A DNA stretch of 64,000 nucleotides. Source: JABWCQ01 sp964530625 (GTDB lineage Bacteria > Electryoneota > RPQS01). The notes beneath the pieces are model-generated. The model was not told the origin of the DNA. It did not search any database and saw only the letters and a program-made list of their open reading frames with translations. A program made the translations under genes and the position numbers. How positions within the stretch are numbered: the stretch's first letter is position 1; the number at the start of each line of letters is the position of its first letter. Positions 1 through 8,841 of this stretch are shown here, in pieces. Location: contig CAZHAK010000003.1 in assembly GCA_964530625.1 (NCBI GenBank), positions 62,001 through 126,000 of the forward strand, given 5' to 3'.

Positions 1-143
1 GCAGCACTCTTCGCGACGCACTTTTTGACGCTGAATATCTCGACGGCGGAGACTTTCCCGATATGGGCGAATTGATGCGCACCATGCAAATTTTCGGCAA
101 GGTTTTTACGAACGAAGTTTCCAAGCTCCTGAAGAGCGACTGA
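1..143 (+). CDS. C-terminal fragment of an unidentified protein
   Basis: An open frame runs from the window edge (first full codon at base 3) to a TGA at 141-143 and encodes about 46 residues ending in EVSKLLKSD. The tail is hydrophilic and acidic with no membrane segment or recognisable motif. It lies 43 bp before a LolA-like gene on the same strand, so the two may be co-transcribed. I do not recognise the family; the rest of the gene lies upstream of the window. Confidence 0.55.
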   Translation, partial: STLRDALFDAEYLDGGDFPDMGELMRTMQIFGKVFTNEVSKLLKSD

Positions 144-186
144 TTCGCCGCTGCGGTGGTTTCTTCTCAATGAAGGTGAAACAATC

Positions 187-906
187 GTGATTGCAAGACT
201 TCTGCTTTGTATTTTCCTTTTGTCCGCGGCGGGACAGTGCGCCGACATGACAAAGGAAGATTCGCTGGTTATCTTCTCGATTCACGACGAGTTTGAGAAG
301 CTGGTCAGCGACGTCGCTGACATTCGGGCCGTCCGCGAAATGCTCGACGTGAGCAAACGCAAGGAAAAGCGCACGGTGCAGGTCGCTTACGTGCTGGGAA
401 GTATGGCGCGATTGGAAATTCGCAGCCACGCCACGGAAGGCAGAATGAGAGCTATGATCCTGCACGACGGGAGCAACTCTTGGCTGCTTCTGCCGATATT
501 GGGCAAACGGCGTGTCAAAGAAGAAGACTTTCTCTTGCAGCCGCTGCGCTGGGTGTCGTGGGCGTTGGTAGATGAACGGGCGCGCGTCGAAGGAACAGAG
601 AGCATAAACGGACGCGAGTGCTGGAAATTGCGACTGGGCCGCCGCACAGGTTACGCGCATTTGCATCTTTGGATTGATCAGCAAGATCTTAGCGCGATTC
701 AGGGGCAATCCGTTGATTATAACGGCGACACGCTTTCGTGGAAACATGCGGACTACCGCACCGTTTTTAAGGACTATACATTTCCGTTTCAGACGGACAC
801 CTATCGAAACGGAGAGCACATCTCCATCGCGAAGATTCTCGAGATGGACGTCAACACGGGTTTGGATCCCGAGTTGTTTAATCTGAGCACAGCTAAACTG
901 AAGTGA
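187..906 (+). CDS. LolA-like outer-membrane lipoprotein-sorting family protein
   Basis: A 239-residue protein with a GTG start and an AAGGTG-like ribosome site a few bases upstream. Residues 1-18 form a signal peptide ending in a Cys-Ala region, so the product is exported. The body has the pattern of the LolA-like fold: basic central strands (ARLEIRSHATEGRM), a DG..SWLL segment, the G.E.INGRECWKL segment near residues 140-150, then LWIDQQ and a C-terminal LDPELFNL. Family members are periplasmic proteins related to LolA that bind acyl chains. The following OM barrel gene begins 7 bp after the stop, suggesting a two-gene unit acting at the outer membrane. The specific cargo is unknown. Confidence 0.6.
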   Translation: MIARLLLCIFLLSAAGQCADMTKEDSLVIFSIHDEFEKLVSDVADIRAVREMLDVSKRKEKRTVQVAYVLGSMARLEIRSHATEGRMRAMILHDGSNSWLLLPILGKRRVKEEDFLLQPLRWVSWALVDERARVEGTESINGRECWKLRLGRRTGYAHLHLWIDQQDLSAIQGQSVDYNGDTLSWKHADYRTVFKDYTFPFQTDTYRNGEHISIAKILEMDVNTGLDPELFNLSTAKLK

Positions 907-913
907 GTGGGCC

Positions 914-2098
914 ATGCTACGTCAATGGGCTGCCATGCTGTTTTGCGGATTGCTGTTCTGGAGCGGCGTCGAATCCGCGAATGGCTATAACCTGCGCCGC
1001 TACACGTTTCCGACCAGCTCCTCGCAGGAAGCATTTATCAACGGCGCGTTCAACCTTTCGGGCGAATCGGAAGACACTACTCAGACGGGTTACAGCTTCA
1101 GCGGCACCGCCACGTACGACATGTTTTATCGCTCGCTGCCGTTCACGTACTTCATAAATTCGCGGGGCAACTTCGCTTTCATGCGCGCGACGCAAGACGA
1201 CGCGGACGGCACGGAAGGCTTCGACGGATTGCTGCGCGTTCGAGGCAACAAGTATTTTACCCGCGAGCACAAATGGTTCGCGTTCGGAGCGTCGAAACTT
1301 GAATATCGTAAACTGCAATCCAGTTCTAAGGCGGACGATCCGTATTGGGACGTCACGGCGGGATTGGGTTACGGACGCTCGATTGACGCGACGGTTTTGA
1401 AACAGGCGATTCGAATTAACCAGGACTTCAAACGGTTCGGCGTCATCAGCAGCGATATTCCTGAAGAATTTTTGCAGCAATTGGCGCGAGTGATTGACCG
1501 GCAATCGGAGTTTCGCAGTCTCTATGGAATTGTCGAGTATCGTAAGTACTGGTACGGGGCGATGGAAGACGTGATCCGCGACGCGGGAGTTTTGATTGAA
1601 GACGGACTCGGCGCGGTCGGATTGATTCGCGTGCAGGAAGTTCTGGCAGAGCCGACGGGGCGCAGATTTCACGGCTGGGAAGTGCGCGGCGGCGGCGGCG
1701 TGGTGTTGTCGGATTTTTCCGGTGAAGCGGGCGATCCGTTAGCGTCGGCGGAGTTTGACTGGGCATTGCCGTACACGATCAATTTGCAGTTCAGCAATAG
1801 TATTTATTCGCGCACTGTGTTTGCCGAGGACCAATCGTGGACGGCTGGCGATATTTTTCAAATCTATTACGAATTGACCAACCGTCTTGATTGGGATAAC
1901 TCGCTGCAAGCGGAGTACAACGTCGCTGAGCCGCTGCCGGATTCGTGGGACGCGACGTTTACGAGCACGTTCATATTTTATCTGGAAAATCAATTGACGT
2001 TTAATCCGTCGCTGATCGTGAATTACTTTGACGTGGACGGGCAGGACTCGAAATCAAACTGGACGCTGCTTGGCAGTATCAGTTATCGTCTGAAATAA
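914..2098 (+). CDS. Putative outer-membrane beta-barrel protein
   Basis: A 394-residue protein with a signal peptide (about residues 1-24, MLRQWAAMLFCGLLFWSG then ESANG). The rest has no hydrophobic helix but many short amphipathic strands rich in alternating aromatic and polar residues (YDMFYRSLPFTYFINS, LEYRKLQSS, IQFSNSIYS-type). It ends in a beta-signature LLGSISYRLK. This is typical of an outer-membrane barrel; the DUF481-like YncE/OMP group is one possibility. It follows the LolA-like gene by 7 bp and is probably translated from the same message. Function is not assignable from the sequence. Confidence 0.6.
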   Translation: MLRQWAAMLFCGLLFWSGVESANGYNLRRYTFPTSSSQEAFINGAFNLSGESEDTTQTGYSFSGTATYDMFYRSLPFTYFINSRGNFAFMRATQDDADGTEGFDGLLRVRGNKYFTREHKWFAFGASKLEYRKLQSSSKADDPYWDVTAGLGYGRSIDATVLKQAIRINQDFKRFGVISSDIPEEFLQQLARVIDRQSEFRSLYGIVEYRKYWYGAMEDVIRDAGVLIEDGLGAVGLIRVQEVLAEPTGRRFHGWEVRGGGGVVLSDFSGEAGDPLASAEFDWALPYTINLQFSNSIYSRTVFAEDQSWTAGDIFQIYYELTNRLDWDNSLQAEYNVAEPLPDSWDATFTSTFIFYLENQLTFNPSLIVNYFDVDGQDSKSNWTLLGSISYRLK

Positions 2099-2152
2099 GG
2101 TTTATAGTTCGCGCAATTGCAAGGGCACTACGACCGGCCCCGCGCGACAGCT

Positions 2153-2204
2153 ATTGCGGGTCCTTCACTTCGTTCGAGGGCAAGTCCGGGGACCCACAAC
2201 GGCG
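2153..2204 (+). repeat. 52-bp palindromic repeat, copy 1, upstream of tRNA-Ser(CGA)
   Basis: This segment matches bases 5184-5235 at 47 of 52 positions. It contains the inverted repeat GGGTCC...GGACCC enclosing a second short pair ACTT...AAGT, so it can form a stem-loop. It starts about 55 bp after the stop of the OM barrel gene and ends 10 bp before the tRNA. No T-run follows, so it does not look like a simple terminator. Confidence 0.8.
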
Positions 2205-2214
2205 CGTAGTTTCT

Positions 2215-2302
2215 GGAGAGGTGGCAGAGTGGTCGAATGCGGCAGCCTCGAAAGCTGTTGTACCGCTTGTCGGTACCGGGGGTTCGAATCCCTCCCTCTC
2301 CG
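2215..2302 (+). tRNA. tRNA-Ser (anticodon CGA)
   Basis: The seven-base acceptor GGAGAGG (2215-2221) pairs with CCTCTCC (2295-2301), and G2302 is the discriminator expected for serine. The anticodon arm has a stem closing the loop CTCGAAA, giving anticodon CGA. A long variable arm (TTGTACCGC..GGTACCG region) marks a class II tRNA. The T-loop is TTCGAAT inside a GGGGG/CCCTC stem. No CCA is encoded. A 52-bp repeat lies just upstream. Confidence 0.95.
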
Positions 2303-2389
2303 CAACGAGTGCGACGGAAGTTTTTCTGAAACACGAAGACTTCGCCGCACGAGAGAGTTTGTTTATGTTCGAGAAACGAGTGAGGCGCT

Positions 2390-3520
2390 GTGCGCAAAAT
2401 TCTCAAGGTCACAGCGTGGTTCTTTGTTATAGCTTGCGTTGTCCTGTTTTTACTCACGTATTTCAGCACGGATTTGTTCAGACAGTTCGGTAAGACTCCC
2501 GAGGGCGAACGCTTGCAAAGGATTCAGGCGTCGCCGCTCTATGACGGCAAGGCGCTGCAGAATCCGAGCACGTTCGGATCCGACGCCATGGGGCCGATGG
2601 CGGCGATGTTGAAGGAGATGCTATTCGGCGGGGAAATGCGCTCACCTGACGCGCCTGTTCACGCCGATGAGTTCGATGCGCGAGCATTTGCGGCACGAGA
2701 GACGAGCGGTGTGCGGTTTGTGTGGATAGGGCACTCGACAATCTTGATTGAGGTTGACGGGTTTCGGATTCTGACGGATCCGATTTTCAGTAAGCGTTGT
2801 TCACCGACGTCGCTGCTGGGGCCGGTGCGATTTCATGATGTCAAGATTCCGGAAGAAATTCTAAGGACAGTGGATGTCGTGCTGATTTCGCATGATCATT
2901 TTGACCATCTTGATCTTCCTTCCATTAAGCGCTTTGCGGATATGCCGGCCAGATTCGTAGTTCCGCTTGGAATTGGAGCACACCTTGAGTCATGGGGCAT
3001 TGATGCGAAGCGGATCCACGAGCGCGAATGGTGGCAGTCGGTTTCGTTATGGGACGGCGATCTTGAGTTAATTTGTACTCCCGCGCGGCACTTTTCAGGT
3101 CGCGCGATCACGCGCAATCAGACGTTGTGGGCGTCATGGGTGATTCGCACGGGAAAGCGCTCTCTCTATTTCAGCGGTGATACGGGATACTTTGAGGGAT
3201 TCAAGGAGATTGGTGAAAAGTACGGGCCATTTGAATTTACGATGATTGAGATGGCCGCGTATCACGAAAAATTTTGGCCGAGTGTGCATATGTGGCCCGA
3301 GCAAGCGGTGCAAGCGCATTTAGATTTGCGCGGTGATGTGATGATGCCGATACATTGGGGCACGTTTAATCTTGCGTTTCATGCGTGGGATGAGCCGGCG
3401 GAGAGATTGGTGGCGGCTGCGAAGAGTGCGAATGTTTCCTTGATCACTCCACGTCCGGGGCAATTGGTCACCTTGGCGAACGTTCCTGCAGTCAATCCGT
3501 GGTGGCGCGAAACCCAGTAA
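2390..3520 (+). CDS. Membrane-anchored metallo-beta-lactamase-fold hydrolase (NAPE-PLD/UlaG-like)
   Basis: A 376-residue protein with a GTG start. Residues 7-25 form one hydrophobic segment (signal anchor), so the catalytic part is probably periplasmic. The metal-binding signature HDHFDHLD follows a beta-strand in the order seen in the MBL fold. Further likely ligands lie in ARHFSGR, FSGDTGY and MPIHWGTF. The WIGHSTILIEVDG and ILTDPIFS segments resemble the NAPE-PLD/UlaG branch, which hydrolyses phosphodiester or lactone substrates. The substrate here is unknown. It stands alone after the tRNA gene. Confidence 0.8.
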   Translation: MRKILKVTAWFFVIACVVLFLLTYFSTDLFRQFGKTPEGERLQRIQASPLYDGKALQNPSTFGSDAMGPMAAMLKEMLFGGEMRSPDAPVHADEFDARAFAARETSGVRFVWIGHSTILIEVDGFRILTDPIFSKRCSPTSLLGPVRFHDVKIPEEILRTVDVVLISHDHFDHLDLPSIKRFADMPARFVVPLGIGAHLESWGIDAKRIHEREWWQSVSLWDGDLELICTPARHFSGRAITRNQTLWASWVIRTGKRSLYFSGDTGYFEGFKEIGEKYGPFEFTMIEMAAYHEKFWPSVHMWPEQAVQAHLDLRGDVMMPIHWGTFNLAFHAWDEPAERLVAAAKSANVSLITPRPGQLVTLANVPAVNPWWRETQ

Positions 3521-3545
3521 GTCATAGGAAATTACGACACATTAT

Positions 3546-4022
3546 ATGACCACACCTGACTTACTTGCACAACTCGGCTTCTGCCATTTTTGCATCATCA
3601 CGAATCTCGAAGAGATTACCGAAGAGCAAGCGCTGCGCGAGCCTTTGCCTTCGGGAAATCCGATCAATTATGTGCTGGGACATATTATCGCTTATCGGAC
3701 GCATGTGTGCAAAGTGCTTGACGTCGCTCATCCGTGGAAAGACTCACAATTCAAAGTTTATGACGACACTTGGAGTCAGACGGACAGATCCAAGCTCTTG
3801 AGTTTAGCGAAACTCAAAGCCGATGAAGAGCACACGCACGCAATTTTGAAGACGGGCATCGAACAGTTCGCGGGCGACTGGGACGACTTTTGGCCAGAGC
3901 GCAAAGCAGGCAGCACGCAATCCTACGGGCGGCGCGTGCAATTCTTTTTGCAACACGAAGCGTATCACGCCGGACAGTTGGGAAGTTTGCGACGTACACT
4001 TGGATTGCCGGGAAAGATTTAG
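3546..4022 (+). CDS. DinB-family protein
   Basis: A 158-residue soluble protein starting at ATG 3546. It has the four-helix DinB/YfiT pattern: a first His in NYVLGHIIAYRTH (around residues 41-53) and a second His pair in FFLQHEAYHAGQLGSLRR near the C-terminus. Together these form the metal-binding triad of the family. Members are metal-dependent enzymes, often bacillithiol- or other thiol-S-transferase-like, but the substrate cannot be told from this. Its stop TAG is followed immediately by the next gene's GTG, so the two are probably co-translated. Confidence 0.8.
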   Translation: MTTPDLLAQLGFCHFCIITNLEEITEEQALREPLPSGNPINYVLGHIIAYRTHVCKVLDVAHPWKDSQFKVYDDTWSQTDRSKLLSLAKLKADEEHTHAILKTGIEQFAGDWDDFWPERKAGSTQSYGRRVQFFLQHEAYHAGQLGSLRRTLGLPGKI

Positions 4023-5168
4023 GTGAGCATTATGCCCAGAACCACAGTCAAACTTCAAGACGGCGAGAAATCAGTTTCGGCATACTTCAAGGAATTGCCG
4101 AAATCGCAGCGGGACATCGCGAAAGCTCTGCACACTCTGATTCTGAAAGTGATTCCGAAAGCGGAAGTGAAAATCAAGTGGGGCTATCCGTGGTATGAGT
4201 TGGACGGCGAGTCCTTCGCTTATCTGGCGGGAGTCGCGGACCGAGTCAACTTTGGTTTTCCTCGCGGCGCTGAGCTCTCGAGTGAGTTACTCGAAGGTAC
4301 GGGCAAAGGCATGAGGCATATCAAAGTGCATTCGCTGGTGATGATTCAACCGCGCAAGTTTGCAATGTTATTGCGTGAAGCCGTACGATTGAACGAGGGA
4401 AAACCCGCGAAACCGGTCAAGAAAGTCGTTGCTCCCAAGAAAAGCAAGCCTGCGGTTAAAGTTGCATTGGCGCGCGTGGGCCGAGCGAGTCGCTGGTCGT
4501 TTGATCAGACGATGACCGCACTCAAACGCGCGGGTACTGCACAGAATGTTAAGATTTATAAGCGGCATGGGATGATTGAGCCGCTGTATGGTGTGAGTTT
4601 TTCAAATCTGAATAGGTTTCAGAAGCAGATCAAAGTTGATCACTCACTTGCACAAAAATTGTGGGCGTCCCAAAACGCCGACGCACGCAATCTTGCTGTA
4701 AAGATTGCCGATCCTACTTTGTTCACGGAGCAAGAGATTGAATCCTGGGTGAAGGATCAGAACTGGTACGGAAGTTGTGACATGCTGGCTGGACTGATTG
4801 GCAAAACCGTGTTTGCGCAGAAGAAAGCCGAGCAATGGATAAAGTCTAAAGACGAGTGGGCCAGCAGGACGGGTTGGAGTCTGATCGGCAGCTTGGCGCT
4901 GAATCATGCTAACGGACTTCCCGACAGCTACTTCGAGCAGCATCTACAAAGGATCGAAAAAGAAATTCACTCTGCAAAGAATTTCACGCGTCATGCGATG
5001 AATAACACGGTGATTTGCATCGGCGCGCGCAGCGAGAGTTTGCGTCAGCTCGCGATCGCCGCCGCAAAGCGTATAGGCAAAGTCGTGGTGGACCACGGTG
5101 AAACAGATTGTAAAACTCCGGAAGCAATTCCCTACATAGAAAAGATGTGGGCGAGGAAGAAAAAATAG
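4023..5168 (+). CDS. Fusion of a DUF1801 domain and an AlkD-like DNA alkylation repair domain
   Basis: A 381-residue protein. GTG 4023 directly abuts the previous stop; ATG 4032, three codons later, is an alternative start. Residues about 15-125 match the DUF1801/YdhG pattern (KIKWGYPWYELDGESFAYLAG..NFGFPRGAEL). A basic Lys/Pro linker follows (about 127-150). Residues about 155-378 look like a HEAT-repeat AlkD-type DNA alkylation repair glycosylase, including LWASQNADARNLAVKI, the WYGSCDMLAG segment where the family's active-site Asp falls, and ARSESLRQLAIAAAKRIG. The family removes alkylated bases without base flipping. The one-polypeptide arrangement is the notable point. Catalytic competence is inferred. 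Confidence 0.75.
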   Translation: MSIMPRTTVKLQDGEKSVSAYFKELPKSQRDIAKALHTLILKVIPKAEVKIKWGYPWYELDGESFAYLAGVADRVNFGFPRGAELSSELLEGTGKGMRHIKVHSLVMIQPRKFAMLLREAVRLNEGKPAKPVKKVVAPKKSKPAVKVALARVGRASRWSFDQTMTALKRAGTAQNVKIYKRHGMIEPLYGVSFSNLNRFQKQIKVDHSLAQKLWASQNADARNLAVKIADPTLFTEQEIESWVKDQNWYGSCDMLAGLIGKTVFAQKKAEQWIKSKDEWASRTGWSLIGSLALNHANGLPDSYFEQHLQRIEKEIHSAKNFTRHAMNNTVICIGARSESLRQLAIAAAKRIGKVVVDHGETDCKTPEAIPYIEKMWARKKK

Positions 5169-5183
5169 TTTAGCGGTTTTGCC

Positions 5184-5235
5184 ATTGTGGGTCCTTCACT
5201 TCGTTCGCGGACAAGTCTAGGGACCCACAACGGCG
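5184..5235 (+). repeat. 52-bp palindromic repeat, copy 2, upstream of tRNA-Ser(GGA)
   Basis: Second copy of the element at 2153-2204, with five substitutions. Both GGGTCC and GGACCC arms and the ACTT/AAGT inner pair are kept, while most changes fall in the loop. It ends 17 bp before the tRNA and begins 15 bp after the alkylation-repair gene. Confidence 0.8.
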
Positions 5236-5252
5236 GAGCAGAAGTTTGGTTG

Positions 5253-5339
5253 GGAGAGGTGGCCGAGTGGTTGAAGGCACACGCTTGGAAGGCGTGCATA
5301 CGGGAAATCGTATCGGGGGTTCGAATCCCCCTCTCTCCG
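5253..5339 (+). tRNA. tRNA-Ser (anticodon GGA)
   Basis: The acceptor GGAGAGG (5253-5259) pairs with TCTCTCC (5332-5338) with one G-T pair, and G5339 is the discriminator. The anticodon stem CACGC/GCGTG encloses TTGGAAG, giving anticodon GGA. A long variable arm (CATACGGGAAATCGTAT) identifies a class II serine tRNA. The T-loop is TTCGAAT. CCA is not encoded. A strong hairpin terminator begins 10 bp downstream. Confidence 0.96.
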
Positions 5340-5349
5340 CTGATGACTT

Positions 5350-5386
5350 AGCCCTTGACATGAGAATGTCAGGGGCTTTGTCTTTT
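5350..5386 (+). terminator. Rho-independent terminator of tRNA-Ser(GGA)
   Basis: A 12-bp stem AGCCCTTGACAT / ATGTCAGGGGCT (one G-T pair) with a GAGA loop is followed by TTTGTCTTTTT. The stem core is almost the same as the terminator at 26400-26430. From here to 5642 (about 255 bp, AT-rich) no gene is visible; it probably holds the promoter of the histidine-kinase operon, but I found no convincing -35/-10 pair. Confidence 0.88.
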
Positions 5387-5642
5387 TAAACTGGCATGCA
5401 TTGGTCGAGTGATTTCGGTGCTTTGGATAAGATCGCGCCTCAGATGTCGAACATCGACTCTTTGACTACATTTCCTTAAGAATTTGTTTCTATTACGATT
5501 AGAAAAGTGAGAATAGGCACCGTGACGGATTCATTTTACCTTGCACAGTTGCGGCGACGCTCCTCTATTGTTTTTCTCGCGGATTCTGAATACTGTGTAG
5601 ATGGAGGAATTGGCTCAGGGATAGATTGATGACGAAGACAAC

Positions 5643-7472
5643 GTGCTGAAACTCGGGAAAATTGGTCGCCGCCTGTTGGGGTGGTTTCTTGTTGTAGCTC
5701 TGATTCCACTGGTATTTATGGGGGTTCAGGGCTACAATTCAGCGCGTCAGGCTATTGAGCAGGAGGCGTATCTGCACATGCAAGCCGTTGCCGCGACGAA
5801 GGTCGCGCAGATTGAGATGTGGTTTGAAGAGCGTCGCCGCGATGTTTGGTTGCTCACAACGAATCCGCATTTGCTCGCCTCAGTCGAGGAGCTCGGTCGT
5901 AGTCACAGTGATAATGCAATTACACAGATAACCTCTGCACTTGAAGCCTATCGCCACCGTTCGCAAGCTTACGACTATTTTTGCCTGTATAATGCCGCTG
6001 GAGTGCCGCTTTGCTGTACGATGGCTGGTACCGAGATGACGACAGACTTTGATCAAAGCACTTTGTTTAGGCGCGCGTCGGCAAGTGACGAGCCTGTCGT
6101 CAGTGACATCTATCTTCACGAAAGAATCGGCCCGGTCGTGCAAATTGCTGGACGATTCGCGGGCGCTGATGGTCGGACAAGGGGTTTGCTTGTTGCGACT
6201 CTGTCACTTTCGCAAACATTGAATCCGATCATTCTTGACTCAACAGGTTTAGGGCGCACGGGAGAAGCCTATATTGTGGATAGTGATCGCTGGATGTTGA
6301 CACCATCGCGCTTTATGAATCATCCCGCACCGTTGACGCATCAAATGGACTCGGAAGGAATACGACGCGCGCTTGCCGGTGCTTCCGGCGCGTCGGTCTA
6401 TGAGGGCTGGTACGGGGAGCCGGTGCTTGGCGCTTATTACTATATTGAAGACCGGAAATGGGCCCTGCTAGCGGAGATCAGTGCCAATGAAGCGTTCGCT
6501 CCACTTGCGACTTTTCGGCAAAGCATGATCATTGCGGCGCTTCTGACACTTGCGGCAATCCTCATAATAGTGATGTTTGTATCGCGCTCTATTAGCAATC
6601 CGATTCGTATTCTGGCCGAAGCAAGCAAACAAATATCGGCAGGAAATCTTCAGCAGACGGTGACTATACATTTGCGGGACGAGCTCGGAGATCTTGCTGA
6701 GCGGTTTAACTTCATGGTGAAATCGCTGAGAGAATCACGTGAATCCGAACGCGTGTCGTATGAATCACTCGTTCTCGCCCGTGAAGATCTATTGCGCGCG
6801 GAAAAGCTCGCGGCCGTCGGAGAGATTGCGGCGAGTATTGTGCATGAAGTCCGTAACCCACTCTCGTCAGTTAAGATGAATTTGCAAATACTCGAGTCGC
6901 GTTTGTCTTCTGATGCCACACTTTCTGAGCACACTCGTTTGGCTCTGATGCAGACAATTCGGCTGGAAAGACTTTTGAACGAATTGTTAGATTTTTCCAG
7001 ACCCATCGGCCTTGACAGATCTAAACTCTCGCTCTCTGAAATAGTAGCAGAGGCCGTTAAAACTTTTCGTACCTCCGTGGACCTTGGAGCACGACAGCTG
7101 ATGGTTACTGATCACGCCGACAAATTGCTTGCAAACGCTGATCGCGATAAAGTGCATCAGATATTACTGAATTTGTTGTTGAATGCGGCACAGGCGACTG
7201 ATGAACAGGGGATAATTGAGATTTCTATTGACCGGGTATTTGTTGAGTCGCGGCGAATGATTAAGATTTCTGTTCGCGACAATGGGCGCGGTATTCCTAA
7301 CAGCAAATTGGAAAAGGTGTTCGAACCATTCTTTACAACCCGCAAAGACGGGACGGGACTTGGTCTGTCTAACGCGAAGAAAATTGTAGAGGCACATGGC
7401 GGCGAGATGCATATTCAAAGCGCTGTTAACGTCGGGACGACAATTGAATTTACCTTACCGGAGGCAAACTGA
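5643..7472 (+). CDS. Membrane sensor histidine kinase, NtrB/ZraS class, with periplasmic Cache-like sensor
   Basis: A 609-residue kinase with a GTG start. TM1 spans about residues 12-30. Residues 31-290 form a large periplasmic region of double-Cache type (GRTGEAYIVDSDRWMLTPSR, then GWYGEPVLGAYYYIEDRKWALLAEIS). TM2 is about 297-317, followed by HAMP (RSISNPIRILAEASKQIS). The HisKA H-box is GEIAASIVHEVRNPLSSVKM with His401, and the ATPase domain shows NLLLNAAQAT, DNGRGIP and GTGLGLSNAKKIVEAHGG. It would phosphorylate the NtrC-type regulator that starts 3 bp downstream. Position before metal-efflux genes suggests a metal or periplasmic-stress signal, as for ZraSR; this is inference. Confidence 0.93.
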   Translation: MLKLGKIGRRLLGWFLVVALIPLVFMGVQGYNSARQAIEQEAYLHMQAVAATKVAQIEMWFEERRRDVWLLTTNPHLLASVEELGRSHSDNAITQITSALEAYRHRSQAYDYFCLYNAAGVPLCCTMAGTEMTTDFDQSTLFRRASASDEPVVSDIYLHERIGPVVQIAGRFAGADGRTRGLLVATLSLSQTLNPIILDSTGLGRTGEAYIVDSDRWMLTPSRFMNHPAPLTHQMDSEGIRRALAGASGASVYEGWYGEPVLGAYYYIEDRKWALLAEISANEAFAPLATFRQSMIIAALLTLAAILIIVMFVSRSISNPIRILAEASKQISAGNLQQTVTIHLRDELGDLAERFNFMVKSLRESRESERVSYESLVLAREDLLRAEKLAAVGEIAASIVHEVRNPLSSVKMNLQILESRLSSDATLSEHTRLALMQTIRLERLLNELLDFSRPIGLDRSKLSLSEIVAEAVKTFRTSVDLGARQLMVTDHADKLLANADRDKVHQILLNLLLNAAQATDEQGIIEISIDRVFVESRRMIKISVRDNGRGIPNSKLEKVFEPFFTTRKDGTGLGLSNAKKIVEAHGGEMHIQSAVNVGTTIEFTLPEAN

Positions 7473-7475
7473 CCT

Positions 7476-8804
7476 ATGCCCGGGCTTCTGATAATTGACG
7501 ACGATGACGGGATTCGCCGTACACTTGAGCTTCACTTGAAGGACAGCTTCAGCGAGGTTACAACGGCTGATTCACTCGCGCACGGAAAAAGTGCGTGGAC
7601 TTCGCAGAGTCCCGATATCGTCATCCTTGATTTAATGTTGCCGGACGGAACAGGCTTGCAGTTACTTCAGCAGATGTATGAAGCGAACAGCACTGCGGTA
7701 GTGATCATGATTACCGGCCAACATGAAATGGAGTATGCAGTTGAAGCCATGAAGCACGGCGCATTCAACTACATTAATAAACCGCTTGATATTCACGAAC
7801 TCAACTCAGCTCTTGATTCGGCACAACAGCAAATCAGCGCACGAAGCAGATCATATCTTTTGCCCATCGGCGGAGATTATCGGCCCCACCGGATTGTCGG
7901 AACAAGCCGCACGATTCTTGATATTCACAAACAAATCGGACTTGCGGCGAAATCGCGTGTAAATGTTTTGATTGAAGGCGAGAGCGGAACCGGTAAAGAG
8001 CTTGTAGCACGCGCGATTCATGAGCATTCAATCGCCAACATGCCGTTCGTGGCCGTCAATTGCTCGGCCATTGTTCCCACGCTTGCAGAGTCTGAGTTGT
8101 TTGGCCATGAGCGCGGAGCATTCACCGGAGCACACGCGAAAAAAATCGGCAAACTGGAACTTGCTGGTAAAGGAACATTGTTTCTCGATGAAATTGCTGA
8201 CATGCCGATTGACCTGCAAGCCAAGTTATTACGTGTGATTCAGGAGCGATCCTTTGAGCGCGTTGGCGGTCGCGAATCAATACGCTTTGAAGCAAGGGTT
8301 GTTTCAGCGACCAACAAGAGCTTGGACGCGCTCGTAGCGGATGAACTTTTTCGCGAGGATCTGTATTTTCGAATCAAGGTCATGGGAATTAAGATTCCTC
8401 CTTTGCGTGAGCGCATCGAGGATATTCCTGAACTTGTAGAGTATTTACTCGAGAAAATCAACCGGGATTTACATCGAAAAGTCACTCGTATCTCCGGCGA
8501 CGTGTTGCGTGAGTTTCAAACCTATCGCTGGCCGGGGAATGTGCGTGAGCTTGAAAATGTTTTGACGCAAGCTGTGGTACGCACTGCCGGAGATGTTCTT
8601 TCACGAGTATCAATAAACGAGGGGAGGAATTCCGCATCTGTGGAAGCGGACGATTTGCGCTCGCTTGCTGAGGTGGAGAAGGAGCACATCATTCATGTTC
8701 TGAAACAGATTGACGGAAATCTTGGCCGAGCCTGTGAGATTCTTGGTATTACCCGACCGACCTTGCGCAAAAAAATGGATGACTACGGGCTTCGTGAGTC
8801 TTAA
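7476..8804 (+). CDS. Sigma-54-dependent response regulator, NtrC/ZraR class
   Basis: A 442-residue regulator with three domains. The receiver has phospho-acceptor Asp52 in VILDLMLPDG. The AAA+ domain has Walker A GESGTGKE (about 168-175), the sigma-54-contacting loop GAFTGA (214-219), Walker B LFLDEI, and the R-finger region RIKVMGIKIPPLRERIEDI. The C-terminal Fis-type helix-turn-helix is GNLGRACEILGITRPTLRKKM. All residues needed for opening sigma-54 promoters are present. It is paired with the kinase upstream. The next gene downstream, a TolC-type channel, has a sigma-54 promoter match and a palindromic candidate binding site, so this protein is its likely activator. Confidence 0.95.
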   Translation: MPGLLIIDDDDGIRRTLELHLKDSFSEVTTADSLAHGKSAWTSQSPDIVILDLMLPDGTGLQLLQQMYEANSTAVVIMITGQHEMEYAVEAMKHGAFNYINKPLDIHELNSALDSAQQQISARSRSYLLPIGGDYRPHRIVGTSRTILDIHKQIGLAAKSRVNVLIEGESGTGKELVARAIHEHSIANMPFVAVNCSAIVPTLAESELFGHERGAFTGAHAKKIGKLELAGKGTLFLDEIADMPIDLQAKLLRVIQERSFERVGGRESIRFEARVVSATNKSLDALVADELFREDLYFRIKVMGIKIPPLRERIEDIPELVEYLLEKINRDLHRKVTRISGDVLREFQTYRWPGNVRELENVLTQAVVRTAGDVLSRVSINEGRNSASVEADDLRSLAEVEKEHIIHVLKQIDGNLGRACEILGITRPTLRKKMDDYGLRES

Positions 8805-8841
8805 AGCGACGTAACTGGCTGAAAATAGCTTTCACTTTAGA

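Noticed and set aside
5391..5406. TGGCATGCATTGGTC as a sigma-54 promoter for the NtrB-type kinase gene.
   Set aside because: The -12 GC is absent and the spacing is wrong; it lies about 240 bp before the gene.
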